A program made the translations under genes and the position numbers. A DNA stretch of 64,000 bases, taken from NCBI RefSeq assembly GCF_016889705.1, contig NZ_CP069526.1, positions 7,017,001-7,081,000 of the forward strand. The letters are read 5' to 3'. Shown in pieces: positions 35,421-45,182 of this stretch (position 1 is its first letter; each line of letters begins with the position of its first letter). This stretch comes from Amycolatopsis sp. FDAARGOS 1241 (lineage in GTDB: Bacteria > Actinomycetota > Actinomycetes > Mycobacteriales > Pseudonocardiaceae). The notes beneath the pieces are model-generated. The model was not told the origin of the DNA, ran no database searches, and saw only the letters and a program-made list of their open reading frames with translations.

Positions 35421-37073
35421 TCACGAAACGAGCGGGCCGAACCTGCGCAGGGTCTCGTCGCGGCCCAGCGCCTGCGTGATCGAGTGCAGGTCCGGGCTGC
35501 GCGTGGACCCGGTGATCGTGACACGGATGATCTGCGAGGCCTCGCGGATCGAACCCGGGAACGCGTCGGGGTCCTTCTTGAACTCCTTGGCGTTGCGGGC
35601 GAAACCGTGCTTCGCCGCGACGTCGCGGATCTGCTGGAACCACTCCTGCCCGTCGTCGAGCTGCTGGTAGTTCTCGACGAAGTCCGAGGCGACCGCGCGC
35701 ACGACGTCCGGCGCGACGCCGAGCGCGGCGATGCGCTCGTCGTCCGGCCCGGTCACAGGTGCGAGCAGCTGCGGGAAGAAGAACCCGTAGACCGCGCGGA
35801 ACTCGCTCCACTTCTTGAGGTCCTTGCGCGGGTTCTCGACCCCGACGCGCTCGACGGACAGCGCCCGCAGCGCCAGTTCCTCAGACGAGTCGAGCACGGA
35901 GTCCAGCTCCGGGTCGAACTGCTGCGCCCACGTGCGCACTGCCGCGAGGATGTCCTCACCCGACAGCGTCGCGACGTGGTCGGCGGAGATGTCGTCGAGC
36001 TTCACCAGGTCCACGAGCGGTCCCGCGACACCGCACTCGTCGAGGTTGATCGGTTCCCGCAGCGCCTGCTCGAGAGGCAACTCGGCGAGCCGGCCGTTCG
36101 CGAGCCCGCGCAGGTAGTACAGGACGGCCTCGGTCGGGTAGCCGGCCTCGATGTAGAAGTCGACCGACGCCTCGGGGTCCTTGCGCTTCGACAGCTTGCG
36201 CTTGCTGCCGCCCTCCTGCTTCATCAGCGGGGCGATGTGCGCGTAGGTGATCGGCTCGAACCCGAGCGCCTCGAACAGCTGCTGGTGCACCGGCACCGAC
36301 GAGATCCACTCGTCGCCGCGGATCACGAGGTTCACGCGCATCAGGTGATCGTCCACGGCGTGCGCGAAGTGATAGGTGGGCAGCCGCGGGCTCTGCTCGG
36401 AGCTCTTGAGGATCACCACGTCGTTGCGGTTGGCCTCGGCTTCGATCGTGCCGCGGATGGCGTCGGTGAAGCGTACGCGCTGACCGCTGTCGTCGGGCGC
36501 GCGGAACCGCACGACCCACGGCTCGCCGGCGTCGAGCTTCGCCTGCACGTCGGCCGGGTCGGCGTCGCGCCAGATCGCCCACGAGCCGTAGTAGCCGGTG
36601 GGCAGCTTGGTCGCCTGCTGGCGCGCGGTGATGGACGCGAGCTCGTCCTTCGTCGCGAAGTCGATGTACGCGCGGCCTTCGCGCAGCAGGTGGCGCACGT
36701 AGGTGAGGTAGATCTGCTCGCGCTCCGACTGGCGGTACGGGCCGTAGTCACCACCGCGCAGCGAGTCCTCGTCGGCGGCGAGGTGGAAGTAGGAGAAGCC
36801 GCGCTCGAACTGCTCCAGCGCGCCCTCGACCTCGCGCGACTGGTCGGTGTCCTCCACGCGCACCAGGTAGCGGCCGCCCGAGCGGCGCGCGACGTCCTGG
36901 TCGATGGTGGCCACGTAGATGCCGCCGATGTGCACGAAGCCCGTCGGGGACGGGCCGAACCGGGTCACCTTCGCGCCGTCGGGCAACGGCCGCGCCGGGT
37001 AGCGCTGTTCCCAGTGCTCCGGCTCGGGCAGATCCGCGGGGAACAGGGCGTCGATGACCGCTCGGTCCAGCAT
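35421..37073 (-). CDS. Glutamyl-tRNA synthetase of an atypical class (second GluRS)
   Basis: A 550-residue class I synthetase. It starts with a 30-residue extension (EHWEQRYPARPLPDG) before the HIGH-type FGPSPTGFVHIGG; VRVEDTDQSREVEGALE identifies Glu/Gln synthetases, and KLSKR (about residue 294) is the KMSKS loop. The anticodon domain is longer than in the standard actinobacterial GltX of about 490 residues. The form resembles the second GluRS of clostridia and lactobacilli. Actinobacteria normally keep gltX elsewhere, so this may be an extra copy. ATG 37073 with GGGAGA upstream. Confidence 0.88.
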   Translation of the reverse strand: MLDRAVIDALFPADLPEPEHWEQRYPARPLPDGAKVTRFGPSPTGFVHIGGIYVATIDQDVARRSGGRYLVRVEDTDQSREVEGALEQFERGFSYFHLAADEDSLRGGDYGPYRQSEREQIYLTYVRHLLREGRAYIDFATKDELASITARQQATKLPTGYYGSWAIWRDADPADVQAKLDAGEPWVVRFRAPDDSGQRVRFTDAIRGTIEAEANRNDVVILKSSEQSPRLPTYHFAHAVDDHLMRVNLVIRGDEWISSVPVHQQLFEALGFEPITYAHIAPLMKQEGGSKRKLSKRKDPEASVDFYIEAGYPTEAVLYYLRGLANGRLAELPLEQALREPINLDECGVAGPLVDLVKLDDISADHVATLSGEDILAAVRTWAQQFDPELDSVLDSSEELALRALSVERVGVENPRKDLKKWSEFRAVYGFFFPQLLAPVTGPDDERIAALGVAPDVVRAVASDFVENYQQLDDGQEWFQQIRDVAAKHGFARNAKEFKKDPDAFPGSIREASQIIRVTITGSTRSPDLHSITQALGRDETLRRFGPLVS

Positions 37074-37193
37074 GGGGGGTCGGGTCTCCCAGGTCGTTTC
37101 AGGCGTCTTCCTACTCCTTCGAGTATCTCCGACCACCGGAAACGGGCCTCGCGCAGGTCCCTGGAGACGAGCGGGTTGCTCGACGACCGTTTC

Positions 37194-37203
37194 CGATATA
37201 TCG
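37194..37203. promoter_or_regulatory. Palindrome CGATATATCG upstream of padR
   Basis: A perfect 10-bp AT-rich palindrome in an otherwise GC-rich region, 39 bp before the padR start. PadR regulators bind short AT-rich inverted repeats, so it is a candidate autoregulatory operator, shared with the divergent GluRS promoter. Confidence 0.5.
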
Positions 37204-37241
37204 TGAACGTGTCGCAACCGTTCGAGAAAGGAACACTGATC

Positions 37242-37895
37242 ATGAGACGACATCCCTTCCCCGGTGCGCGAGGCGCGCACTTCGAGCACGGTGAACACGG
37301 CCGTCCGGCGTTCGGCCCTTGGGCCCGCGAGTTCGGCGAGTTCGGGTTCGGTCCCGGCGGTCCTCGCGGCCGGCGCGGACACGGTCCGGGCGGGCGGCGG
37401 GGGCACGGCCCGCGTCGCGGCCGACGCGGCGACGTCCGCGCGGCGATCCTGGTCCTGCTGGCGGAGCAGCCGCGGCACGGCTACGAGATCATCCGCGAGA
37501 TCGGCGAGCGCAGCGGCGGCTTCTGGAAGCCCAGCCCCGGCTCGATCTACCCGACGCTGCAGATGCTGGCCGACGAGGGCCTGGTCGTGAGCAACGACGA
37601 GAACGGCAAGAAGCTGTTCCAGCTCACCGACGAAGGCCGCGCGGCGGCGGAGCAGCAGACCGGTACCCCGCCGTGGGAGCACTTCGCCGAGGAGGTCGAC
37701 CCCGTCGAGGTCGACCTGCGCAAGGCGGGCGCCACGCTCGCGGCGGCGGTGGTGCAGGTGATGCGCGCCGGCTCCCCGGGCCAGCAGGCCCGCGTGGTCG
37801 ACGTGCTCAACGAGGCACGCCGCTCGATCTACACGATCCTCGGTGAGGTCGAAGACGATTCCGCCGAAGACGGCTCGCCGGAGACGGCCGAGTGA
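37242..37895 (+). CDS. PadR-family transcriptional regulator with Gly/Arg-rich N-terminus
   Basis: A 217-residue PadR protein. The first 60 residues are a low-complexity His/Gly/Arg tract (FGPGGPRGRRGHGPGGRRGH). The winged helix follows: AILVLLAEQPRHGYEIIREI, PSPGSIYPTLQMLADEGLV and the wing KKLFQLTDEGR, then a C-terminal dimerisation helix (AAAVVQVMRAG, ARRSIYTIL). ATG 37242 has GAAAGGA 11 bases upstream. It is divergent from the GluRS gene and converges with the methyltransferase, overlapping it by 67 bp. Confidence 0.92.
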   Translation: MRRHPFPGARGAHFEHGEHGRPAFGPWAREFGEFGFGPGGPRGRRGHGPGGRRGHGPRRGRRGDVRAAILVLLAEQPRHGYEIIREIGERSGGFWKPSPGSIYPTLQMLADEGLVVSNDENGKKLFQLTDEGRAAAEQQTGTPPWEHFAEEVDPVEVDLRKAGATLAAAVVQVMRAGSPGQQARVVDVLNEARRSIYTILGEVEDDSAEDGSPETAE

Positions 37896-38665
37896 CCCGG
37901 CAGGACGAGGCCGGTGGGCTTGCCGCGCGTGTGAACGCGGTAGCCCACCGGCAGCGTCACGCCGGCGGCCAGCCCGCTGCCGGTGCCGCGAAGCACCTCG
38001 GCGACGGCTCGTTCGGCCACCTTCGGACTGAACTCGATCTTCAGCACTGACTCCAGTGACGCGTGATCGGCGAACTGCCAGCGCGTCGCGACCCGCCGGA
38101 GGCGGAAGCCCTCGGCCGCGAAGAACCGTTCCACGGCAACCGGGTCGTAGTGCGGCAGATCCGCTCGCATCCATCCGCCGTAGGGTTCGCTCGTCGCGTC
38201 GAGGTCGACGATCACGATCGACCCGCCGGGCCGCAGCACGCGCTCCGCTTCGCGCAGCCCCGGTTCGCAGCCCGGCCCGAAGAAGTACGCCGTGCGCGCG
38301 TGGACCACGTCGACGCTCGCGTCGGCGACCGGCAGCCGTTGCGCGCGGCCTTCCTTCACCGACACGTTCGGCAATTCCGCCACGCGCTTCGCCGCGTCGC
38401 GTGCCAGCGGTGCGTGCGGCTCGACGCCGAGCACCGAGCGCGCCTCGCGGGCGAAGTACGGCAAGTGGAATCCGTCACCACAGCCGATGTCCAGGACGTC
38501 GCGACCTGCCCACTCGCACTCTTCGCGCAGCGCGCGCCAGATCTCACCGCCGGCGTCCTGCGCGCGGTTCTCCAGCTCGTAAGCCCGCTGGTAGTACCAG
38601 ATGTTGGGGCTCGGCAGGACCTCGGCCGAGTGGGACGACGCGGCGGAGCGGGAGAACCATCGCAC
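37829..38665 (-). CDS. Class I SAM-dependent methyltransferase
   Basis: A 278-residue methyltransferase. Motif I is VLDIGCGDGFHL (about residue 60), followed by VLGVEPHAPL, LPVADASVDVVHARTAYFFGPGCEPGLREAERVLRPGG (motifs II-III) and a C-terminal extension. GTG 38665 has GGAG six bases upstream; TTG 38677 is an alternative. The last 22 residues are encoded opposite the end of padR. Substrate unknown. Confidence 0.88.
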   Translation of the reverse strand: MRWFSRSAASSHSAEVLPSPNIWYYQRAYELENRAQDAGGEIWRALREECEWAGRDVLDIGCGDGFHLPYFAREARSVLGVEPHAPLARDAAKRVAELPNVSVKEGRAQRLPVADASVDVVHARTAYFFGPGCEPGLREAERVLRPGGSIVIVDLDATSEPYGGWMRADLPHYDPVAVERFFAAEGFRLRRVATRWQFADHASLESVLKIEFSPKVAERAVAEVLRGTGSGLAAGVTLPVGYRVHTRGKPTGLVLPGHSAVSGEPSSAESSSTSPRIV

Positions 38666-38773
38666 GAACGACTCCAACGTCCTCGGCCGCGACCCGGTTC
38701 CGGGTTCCCAGCTCAGAGCGAAAAAATCACGGGCACCGCATAAACTTCTCCCTCAACCGGGGAGGAGATCACC

Positions 38774-39616
38774 ATGTCGGTCGGCTCGGCCAGTGCCAGT
38801 GCGATTCCGGCCGGGCTCCCGTGCTGGATCGAGGTGGCCTGTCGCGACGAAGCGGTGACGCAACAGTTCTACACCGGGCTTTTCGGCTGGGAGTACGAAG
38901 TCCACCGCGACCCCGCGACGCCCACGGGGCGCTACTGGATCTCGTCGCTCGCGGGCGAGCCGACGGGCGGGCTCTACCAAGCGGGTGCGCAGAGCGCGCC
39001 CGGCTGGACGCTGCACATCTCGGTGCCGCACACCGCGAGCGCGGCCGAATGGGTGGAATACCTGGGCGGCCAGGTGACTCTCGGCCCCGTCGCGATCCCC
39101 GACCGCGGCAGCATCGTGCACGCGGTCGACGCTTCGGGCGCGCCCGTCGTGTTCTGGGAAGCGCCGCCGAATTGGCGGTTCGTCACCGGCGTCCCCAACA
39201 CCTTCAGCGGCGCCGACCTCAACGCCCACGACGGCGCGGCGGCCGACCACTTCTACACGAAGCTCTTCAACTACGCGAGCCACCAGATCGGCGACGGCGA
39301 CGCGTTCGACTACGTGGAATACCTCATCGAGCACACGCCCGTGCTCTACCGGTACGTGATGGGTTCCGAGTACAGCCGCGACACTCCCCCGCACTGGCTC
39401 GTGTACTTCGAGGTCGACCCGGCGCGCGGCACCGACGCGACGGCCGGCCAGGCGTTGATGCTCGGCGGGACCGTGGTGATCCAGCCGTACGACACCGCAT
39501 ACGGCCGCATGGCGATCCTCGCCGACCCCGACGGCGCGGTGTTCGCGGTCATCGACCACTCGCGCACGCTCGACGACATCGGCCGCGCCGAGGTCGACGA
39601 CCCCTACGACGACTGA
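38774..39616 (+). CDS. Protein of two VOC domains
   Basis: A 280-residue protein with two VOC (glyoxalase-fold) modules in tandem: CWIEVACRDEAVTQQFYTGLFGWEYEV and, after a linker, AHDGAAADHFYTKLFNYASHQIG ending GRMAILADPDGAVFAVID. The layout matches actinobacterial VOC proteins such as the mycobacterial CFP30B type. ATG 38774 has GGAGGAG 11 bases before it. Enzymatic role unknown; many bind small molecules for detoxification. It converges on the MFS gene, overlapping its end by 13 bp. Confidence 0.9.
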   Translation: MSVGSASASAIPAGLPCWIEVACRDEAVTQQFYTGLFGWEYEVHRDPATPTGRYWISSLAGEPTGGLYQAGAQSAPGWTLHISVPHTASAAEWVEYLGGQVTLGPVAIPDRGSIVHAVDASGAPVVFWEAPPNWRFVTGVPNTFSGADLNAHDGAAADHFYTKLFNYASHQIGDGDAFDYVEYLIEHTPVLYRYVMGSEYSRDTPPHWLVYFEVDPARGTDATAGQALMLGGTVVIQPYDTAYGRMAILADPDGAVFAVIDHSRTLDDIGRAEVDDPYDD

Positions 39617-40950
39617 CCCACCGGCTGACGCCTCAGCAGGCCCGTGAGCAGCACGATCCCGGCGTAACCACCGGCGACGACCCAGAGCGCCGTGCCCGGC
39701 AGCAGCCCGCCGACGAGCGCGACGCCCACCGCGCCGCCGGTTTGCCGCGCCGCGTTGAGCACGCCCGCGGCGAGCCCTGCCTTACCGGGCAACGCGTTCA
39801 TGGCCAGCGACGTCATCGCGGGCATCGCGAGCGAGCAGCAGCCGAAGACCAGCGAGAACACGATCAGCGGCACCGGCGCCCGGTCGTGCGGCAGCAGCGC
39901 CAGGCCCGCCGAACCGGCCAGCGCCGTGAGCCCGCCGGCGATGATCGGCACGCGCGAGCCGAACCGGTGGGTGAGACCACCGCTGAAGAACGCGTTGAGC
40001 CCCACCGCGAGCGTCAGCGGCACGAGCGCCAGGCCCGCGGTGAGCGCGCCGAGGTGCCACACCCGTTGCAAGAACAGGGCGAGGCAGAACAGGGTGCCGT
40101 AGAGGCAGAAGTTGAACAGGCCACCGATGGCCGTCGCGACGGCGAAGTCGCGAACCTTGAGCACGCCCAGCGGCAGCACCGGCGCGGTGATCACCTTTTC
40201 GGCGACCACGAACGCGATCCCGGCGACCACACCGGCGACGATCAGCACGAGGGTCGTCGCGTCCGTCCAGCCCGCGTGGCCGGCCTCGATGAACCCCGCG
40301 ACGACGCACGCCAGCGCCGCGGTGCCGAGGACTTGGCCGACGACGTCGAGGCGGGTCCGCTGGTGCGGCGTGGTCTCCGTGACGCACCGGCGCGTCAGCA
40401 CGATCGCGATGAGCCCGATGGGCACGTTCACCGCGAACACGAGCCGCCAGTCGGCCAGCCCGACGGCGAGCCCGCCGAGCATCGGGCCGGCCGCGAGCCC
40501 GACACCGCTGAGGCCGCCCCACACGCCGAGCGCGCGGGCGCGGGCACCCGGGTCGGGGAACTGGTGGACGATCAGCGCGAGCGACGACGGCAGCAGCGCG
40601 GCCGCGCCGGCGCCTTGCACGGCCCGGGCGGCAACCAGCCACGGCAGGGAACCCGCTGCCGCACAGGCGATCGAGGCGACGACGAACACCGCGGTGCCGA
40701 CTTCGAAGACGCGCCGCGAACCCCACCGGTCTCCCGCTGCACCCCAAGTGAGCAGGAACGCGGCCAGTGCGACGGTGTAGGAGTCGACGACCCACTGCAG
40801 CGCGGCCGTCGAGAGTTCGGCGAATTCGGCGCCGATGGCCGGCAGTGCGAGGTTCACGATGGTCGCGTCGAGCGTGATCATCACGAACCCGAGGCACACC
40901 GCGGTGAGCGCGAGCCGAGCCGGAGCCCGTTCCTGTGTCGAGGCGATCAT
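39604..40950 (-). CDS. DHA2-type MFS exporter
   Basis: A 448-residue exporter: helix 1 LALTAVCLGFVMITLDATIVNLALPAIG (the LDxTIVNxALP signature of DHA2 drug exporters), motif A AAGDRWGSRRVFEVG, motif C ALGVWGGLSGVGLAAGPMLGG and a 12-14 helix core. ATG 40950 follows GGAGG by one base, an unusually tight spacing, so the start may lie a little elsewhere. It converges with the VOC gene and lies next to cdsA without being in its operon. Substrate unknown. Confidence 0.92.
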   Translation of the reverse strand: MIASTQERAPARLALTAVCLGFVMITLDATIVNLALPAIGAEFAELSTAALQWVVDSYTVALAAFLLTWGAAGDRWGSRRVFEVGTAVFVVASIACAAAGSLPWLVAARAVQGAGAAALLPSSLALIVHQFPDPGARARALGVWGGLSGVGLAAGPMLGGLAVGLADWRLVFAVNVPIGLIAIVLTRRCVTETTPHQRTRLDVVGQVLGTAALACVVAGFIEAGHAGWTDATTLVLIVAGVVAGIAFVVAEKVITAPVLPLGVLKVRDFAVATAIGGLFNFCLYGTLFCLALFLQRVWHLGALTAGLALVPLTLAVGLNAFFSGGLTHRFGSRVPIIAGGLTALAGSAGLALLPHDRAPVPLIVFSLVFGCCSLAMPAMTSLAMNALPGKAGLAAGVLNAARQTGGAVGVALVGGLLPGTALWVVAGGYAGIVLLTGLLRRQPVGQSS

Positions 40951-41032
40951 GCCTCCGAGTGAACCCCGCGGACACTTCGGCGGTCCACGAACGGTTCGCT
41001 CACCGCTGGGAGGCACGGCCTCCCACCGCAGG

Positions 41033-41932
41033 TCAGGCGGGGACGAACGCGGAGAGCAGCAGCCAGGAGACGACGGCCGAGGGCAGCAGCGAGTCGAGGC
41101 GGTCCATGATGCCGCCGTGGCCCGGCAGGAGCGTGCCCATGTCCTTGATGCCGAGGTCGCGCTTGATCAGCGACTCGACGAGGTCGCCGAGCGTGGCCGT
41201 GAGCACGATCGCGGCCCCGAACACGGCGCCCTGCCAGGTGTGGCCGTGGAGCATCAGGCTGATCGTGAGGATGCCGGCGACGATGCCCGCGACCATCGAC
41301 CCCGCGAAGCCCTCCCAGGACTTCTTGGGGCTGATCGTGGGCGCCATCGGGTGCTTGCCGCCGAGGACGCCGGCGATGTAGCCGCCCGTGTCGGAGGCGA
41401 CGACGGCGATGAGGAACGTGAGCACTCGGCCGACTCCGTCGTCGGGCGGGACGAGCATCGCGGCGAACGCCCCGAACAGCGGCAGGTACGCGCTCGCGAA
41501 CACCGACGCCGAGATGTCGCGGAGGTAACCATCGGCACCGCCGGGCAGCCGCCACAGCAGGCAGGCGAGCACCGTGATCACGAACGCCGTGAGGGCCCCC
41601 GCGCGGCCGAACGGCCAGGCCAGCCAGATCATCGCCTGGCCGCCGACGAGCACGGGGATCATCGCGACCTTGATGTTCGCGACACGGCGGAGCACGCCGG
41701 CGAACTCGAACGTGCCGACCCCGATCGCGATCGCGATGACCCCGATGAAGATGAAGCGGACGGTGAGCAGGGAAACGATGATGGCCGCGCCGAGCACCAG
41801 GCCCACCCCGATGGCGGCCGGGAGGTTCCGGCCGGCCCGGGAGGCCTTCTTCGCCGGTTCCGGCTCCTTCGCCGGCTCCGGCGGCGGGGTGTGCTCCACC
41901 CGCTCTTCTCGTTCCTCACTCACCTGGCTCAT
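41033..41932 (-). CDS. cdsA: Phosphatidate cytidylyltransferase
   Basis: A 299-residue membrane enzyme making CDP-diacylglycerol for phospholipid and PIM synthesis. An acidic soluble N-terminus (about 35 residues, EREERVEHTPPPEPAKEPE) precedes eight or so helices, and the CdsA signature VVASDTGGYIAGVLGGKHP, TISPKKSWEG and GDLVESLIKRDLGIKDMGTLLPGHGGIMDRLDS carries the conserved aspartates. Its ATG overlaps the frr stop by one base (TGATG), so it is translationally coupled. Confidence 0.96.
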   Translation of the reverse strand: MSQVSEEREERVEHTPPPEPAKEPEPAKKASRAGRNLPAAIGVGLVLGAAIIVSLLTVRFIFIGVIAIAIGVGTFEFAGVLRRVANIKVAMIPVLVGGQAMIWLAWPFGRAGALTAFVITVLACLLWRLPGGADGYLRDISASVFASAYLPLFGAFAAMLVPPDDGVGRVLTFLIAVVASDTGGYIAGVLGGKHPMAPTISPKKSWEGFAGSMVAGIVAGILTISLMLHGHTWQGAVFGAAIVLTATLGDLVESLIKRDLGIKDMGTLLPGHGGIMDRLDSLLPSAVVSWLLLSAFVPA

Positions 41933-42489
41933 CAGACCTCGAGCAGCTCGGCTTCCTTGTGCTTCACCAGCTCGTCGACCTGGTGCACGTAGGTGTCGGT
42001 GAGGTTCTGCAGTTCCTTCTCGGCGCGCACGACCTCGTCTTCACCCGCCTCGCCGTCCTTGGCGATCCGGTCGAGCTCTTCCTTCGCCTTGCGGCGGATG
42101 CTGCGGATCGACACGCGGGCGTCCTCGCCCTTGCCCTTCGCGACCTTCACCATCTCCTTCCGCCGCTCCTCGGTGAGCTGCGGGATGACGATGCGGATGA
42201 CGTTGCCGTCGTTGCTCGGGTTCACACCGAGGTCCGACTCGCGGATCGCCTTCTCGATGGCGCCGATCTGGGTCTGGTCGTAGGGCTTGATCAGCGCCAT
42301 CCGCGCCTCGGGCACGTTGACGCTCGCCAGCTGGTTCAGCGGGGTCGGCGCGCCGTAGTACTCGACGACGATGCGCGAGAACATCGATGGGGTGGCCCGG
42401 CCGGTGCGCACCGACGTCAGGTCCTCCTTCGCGACGGACACCGCTTTTTCCATCTTCTCCTCGGCGTCGAGGAGGGTCTCGTCGATCAC
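41932..42489 (-). CDS. frr: Ribosome recycling factor
   Basis: A 185-residue protein that splits post-termination ribosomes with EF-G. The long-helix pattern [25 protein letters not shown], the [14 protein letters not shown] and [35 protein letters not shown] segments are diagnostic. GTG 42489 has GGGAG six bases upstream. It sits between pyrH and cdsA, the standard order, and overlaps cdsA by one base. Confidence 0.97.
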   Translation of the reverse strand: MIDETLLDAEEKMEKAVSVAKEDLTSVRTGRATPSMFSRIVVEYYGAPTPLNQLASVNVPEARMALIKPYDQTQIGAIEKAIRESDLGVNPSNDGNVIRIVIPQLTEERRKEMVKVAKGKGEDARVSIRSIRRKAKEELDRIAKDGEAGEDEVVRAEKELQNLTDTYVHQVDELVKHKEAELLEV

Positions 42490-42538
42490 GGCTACTCCCG
42501 GTGTTGTGATTGTCGATCCAGTGCTGATCCCAGCAGGT

Positions 42539-43282
42539 CTACGCCGACGCCCCGTCGGCGGGGGTGCTGACCAGCGTCCCGATCCTCTCACCACTCACCG
42601 CACGGGCGATGTTCCCCTCGGTGAGGAGGTTGAACACGATGATCGGCATGTTGTTGTCCATGCACAGGCTGAACGCGGTGGCGTCGGCGACCTTGAGGTC
42701 CCGTTCGAGCACCTCGCGGTGGGTGATCTCGTGGAACATCTTCGCGTCCGGGTCGGTCTTCGGGTCCGCGGTGTAGACACCGTCCACGGCCTTGGCCATG
42801 AGCACGGCCTCGCAGCCGAGCTCCAGCGCGCGCTGCGCGGCGGCGGTGTCGGTGGAGAAGTACGGCATGCCGACCCCGGCGCCGAAGATGACCACGCGAC
42901 CCTTCTCCAGGTGCCGCTCGGCGCGGCGCGGGATGTACGGCTCGGCGACCTGGCCCATCGTGATGGCGGTCTGCACGCGCGTGGGCAGGCCTTCCTTCTC
43001 CAGGAAGTCCTGCAGAGCCAGGCAGTTCATCACGGTGCCCAGCATGGCCATGTAGTCCGCGCGGTCACGGTCCATCCCCCGCTGGGAGAGCTCCGCGCCG
43101 CGGAAGTAGTTGCCGCCGCCGATCACCACCGCCACCTGGACGCCGGTGCGCGCGACCGCGGCGATCTGCCGCGCGACGGAGTGGACGACATCGGGGTCGA
43201 CCCCGATCGAGCCGCCACCGAACATCTCGCCGCCCAGCTTCAGCAGCACCCTCCGGTAGCCACCGTCGACCCGGTCACCCAT
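42539..43282 (-). CDS. pyrH: UMP kinase
   Basis: A 247-residue amino-acid-kinase-fold enzyme converting UMP to UDP. Motifs: [14 protein letters not shown] at the start, [28 protein letters not shown], and [25 protein letters not shown] lies eight bases before ATG 43282. It is downstream of tsf, separated by a terminator-like hairpin, and 49 bp upstream of frr. Confidence 0.97.
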   Translation of the reverse strand: MGDRVDGGYRRVLLKLGGEMFGGGSIGVDPDVVHSVARQIAAVARTGVQVAVVIGGGNYFRGAELSQRGMDRDRADYMAMLGTVMNCLALQDFLEKEGLPTRVQTAITMGQVAEPYIPRRAERHLEKGRVVIFGAGVGMPYFSTDTAAAQRALELGCEAVLMAKAVDGVYTADPKTDPDAKMFHEITHREVLERDLKVADATAFSLCMDNNMPIIVFNLLTEGNIARAVSGERIGTLVSTPADGASA

Positions 43283-43350
43283 CTGTGTGTCGCCTCCTGT
43301 GTTCGATGGCCGCGCCGCCCCTTCGTGAGGGGTTGTGCGGCTAAACCCGA

Positions 43351-43387
43351 CTGTGCCCCGTCCCCGCACCGCGGAGACGGGGCACAG
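43351..43387 (-). terminator. Terminator between tsf and pyrH
   Basis: A perfect 12-bp stem CTGTGCCCCGTC / GACGGGGCACAG (43351-43362 with 43376-43387), 28 bp after the tsf stop. It probably lowers readthrough from rpsB-tsf into pyrH. Confidence 0.82.
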
Positions 43388-43414
43388 TGGCAGAACCTAG
43401 TCCCAGTACCTCTG

Positions 43415-44230
<816 letters not shown>

Positions 44231-44268
44231 CGTGTTGAATCCGTCCGTTTCAGGTACGTGTGGTGAGC

Positions 44269-44303
44269 GGTGCCCGGGCGGCCCTGCGGACCACCCGGGC
44301 ACG
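44269..44303 (-). terminator. Hairpin between rpsB and tsf
   Basis: A stem GTGCCCGGG / CCCGGGCAC (44270-44278 with 44294-44302) and a 15-base loop in the 79-bp gap, probably a partial terminator or attenuator that sets the rpsB:tsf ratio. Confidence 0.6.
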
Positions 44304-44309
44304 GTCGAA

Positions 44310-45182
44310 TCAGGAGTTGGCCGGGGCCTGCTCGCTCGCGGCCTCGGTCGCGGCTTCCGTCGCGGCGGCGGCCTCGGAGGCGTCGGCCGCGGCGGTGTCC
44401 GAACCGGCGAGCAGCTCCTTCTCCCACTCGGCCAGCGGCTCGTCCGACGCGACGCCCGGCTCCGGCTTGGCGTCGGCCGATGCGCCACCACGGCTCGAGC
44501 GCGCCATCAGGCCGGCGGCGGCGGCCTCGGCCACCACCTTGGTCAGCAGCGCGGCCGAGCGGATCGCGTCGTCGTTGCCCGGGATCGGGTAGTCGACCTC
44601 GTCCGGGTCGCAGTTGGTGTCGAGGATCGCGACGACCGGGATGTTGAGCTTCCGAGCCTCGCCGACGGCGATGTGCTCCTTCTTGGTGTCGACGATCCAC
44701 ACCGCGCTCGGCACCTTGGCCATGTCGCGGATACCGCCGAGGGTCTTCTCGAGCTTGTCCTTCTCGCGGGTCAGCGTGAGGATCTCGCGCTTGGTCAGCC
44801 CCTGGAAGCCACCGGTCTGCTCCTGAGCCTCGAGCTCCTTGAGGCGCAGGAGGCGCTTGTGCACGGTCTGGAAGTTGGTCAGCATGCCGCCGAGCCAGCG
44901 CTGGTTGACGTAGGGCATGCCCACGCGCGCGGCCTCGTTGGCGATCGCTTCCTGCGCCTGCTTCTTCGTGCCGACGAACATGATGGTGCCGCCGTGCGCG
45001 ACGGTTTCCTTGATGAACTCGAACGCACGGTCGATGTACGTCAGCGTCTGCTGCAGGTCGATGATGTAGATGCCGTTGCGCTCGGTGAAGATGTAGCGCT
45101 TCATCTTCGGGTTCCACCGACGGGTCTGGTGCCCGAAGTGCACGCCGCTGTCGAGCAGCTGCTTCATGGTGACGACGGCCAT
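44310..45182 (-). CDS. rpsB: 30S ribosomal protein S2
   Basis: A 290-residue S2 protein with [24 protein letters not shown] at the start, [26 protein letters not shown] and [23 protein letters not shown] near the end. It carries an Ala/Glu/Thr-rich C-terminal extension of about 60 residues, usual for actinobacterial S2. ATG 45182 was chosen over the upstream start at 45215. It is divergent from the M23 gene, with 444 bp between. Confidence 0.97.
   Translation of the reverse strand: MAVVTMKQLLDSGVHFGHQTRRWNPKMKRYIFTERNGIYIIDLQQTLTYIDRAFEFIKETVAHGGTIMFVGTKKQAQEAIANEAARVGMPYVNQRWLGGMLTNFQTVHKRLLRLKELEAQEQTGGFQGLTKREILTLTREKDKLEKTLGGIRDMAKVPSAVWIVDTKKEHIAVGEARKLNIPVVAILDTNCDPDEVDYPIPGNDDAIRSAALLTKVVAEAAAAGLMARSSRGGASADAKPEPGVASDEPLAEWEKELLAGSDTAAADASEAAAATEAATEAASEQAPANS

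Noticed and set aside
34422..37895. A very long plus-strand frame (over 1,100 codons) ending in padR
   Set aside because: Only the part from ATG 37242 is protein-like; upstream it is the antisense shadow of rlmN and GluRS, rich in Arg and without domains.
38056..40962. A plus-strand frame of nearly 1,000 codons
   Set aside because: It is an Arg/His-rich shadow running across the methyltransferase, the VOC protein and the MFS exporter; no ribosome site or homology.
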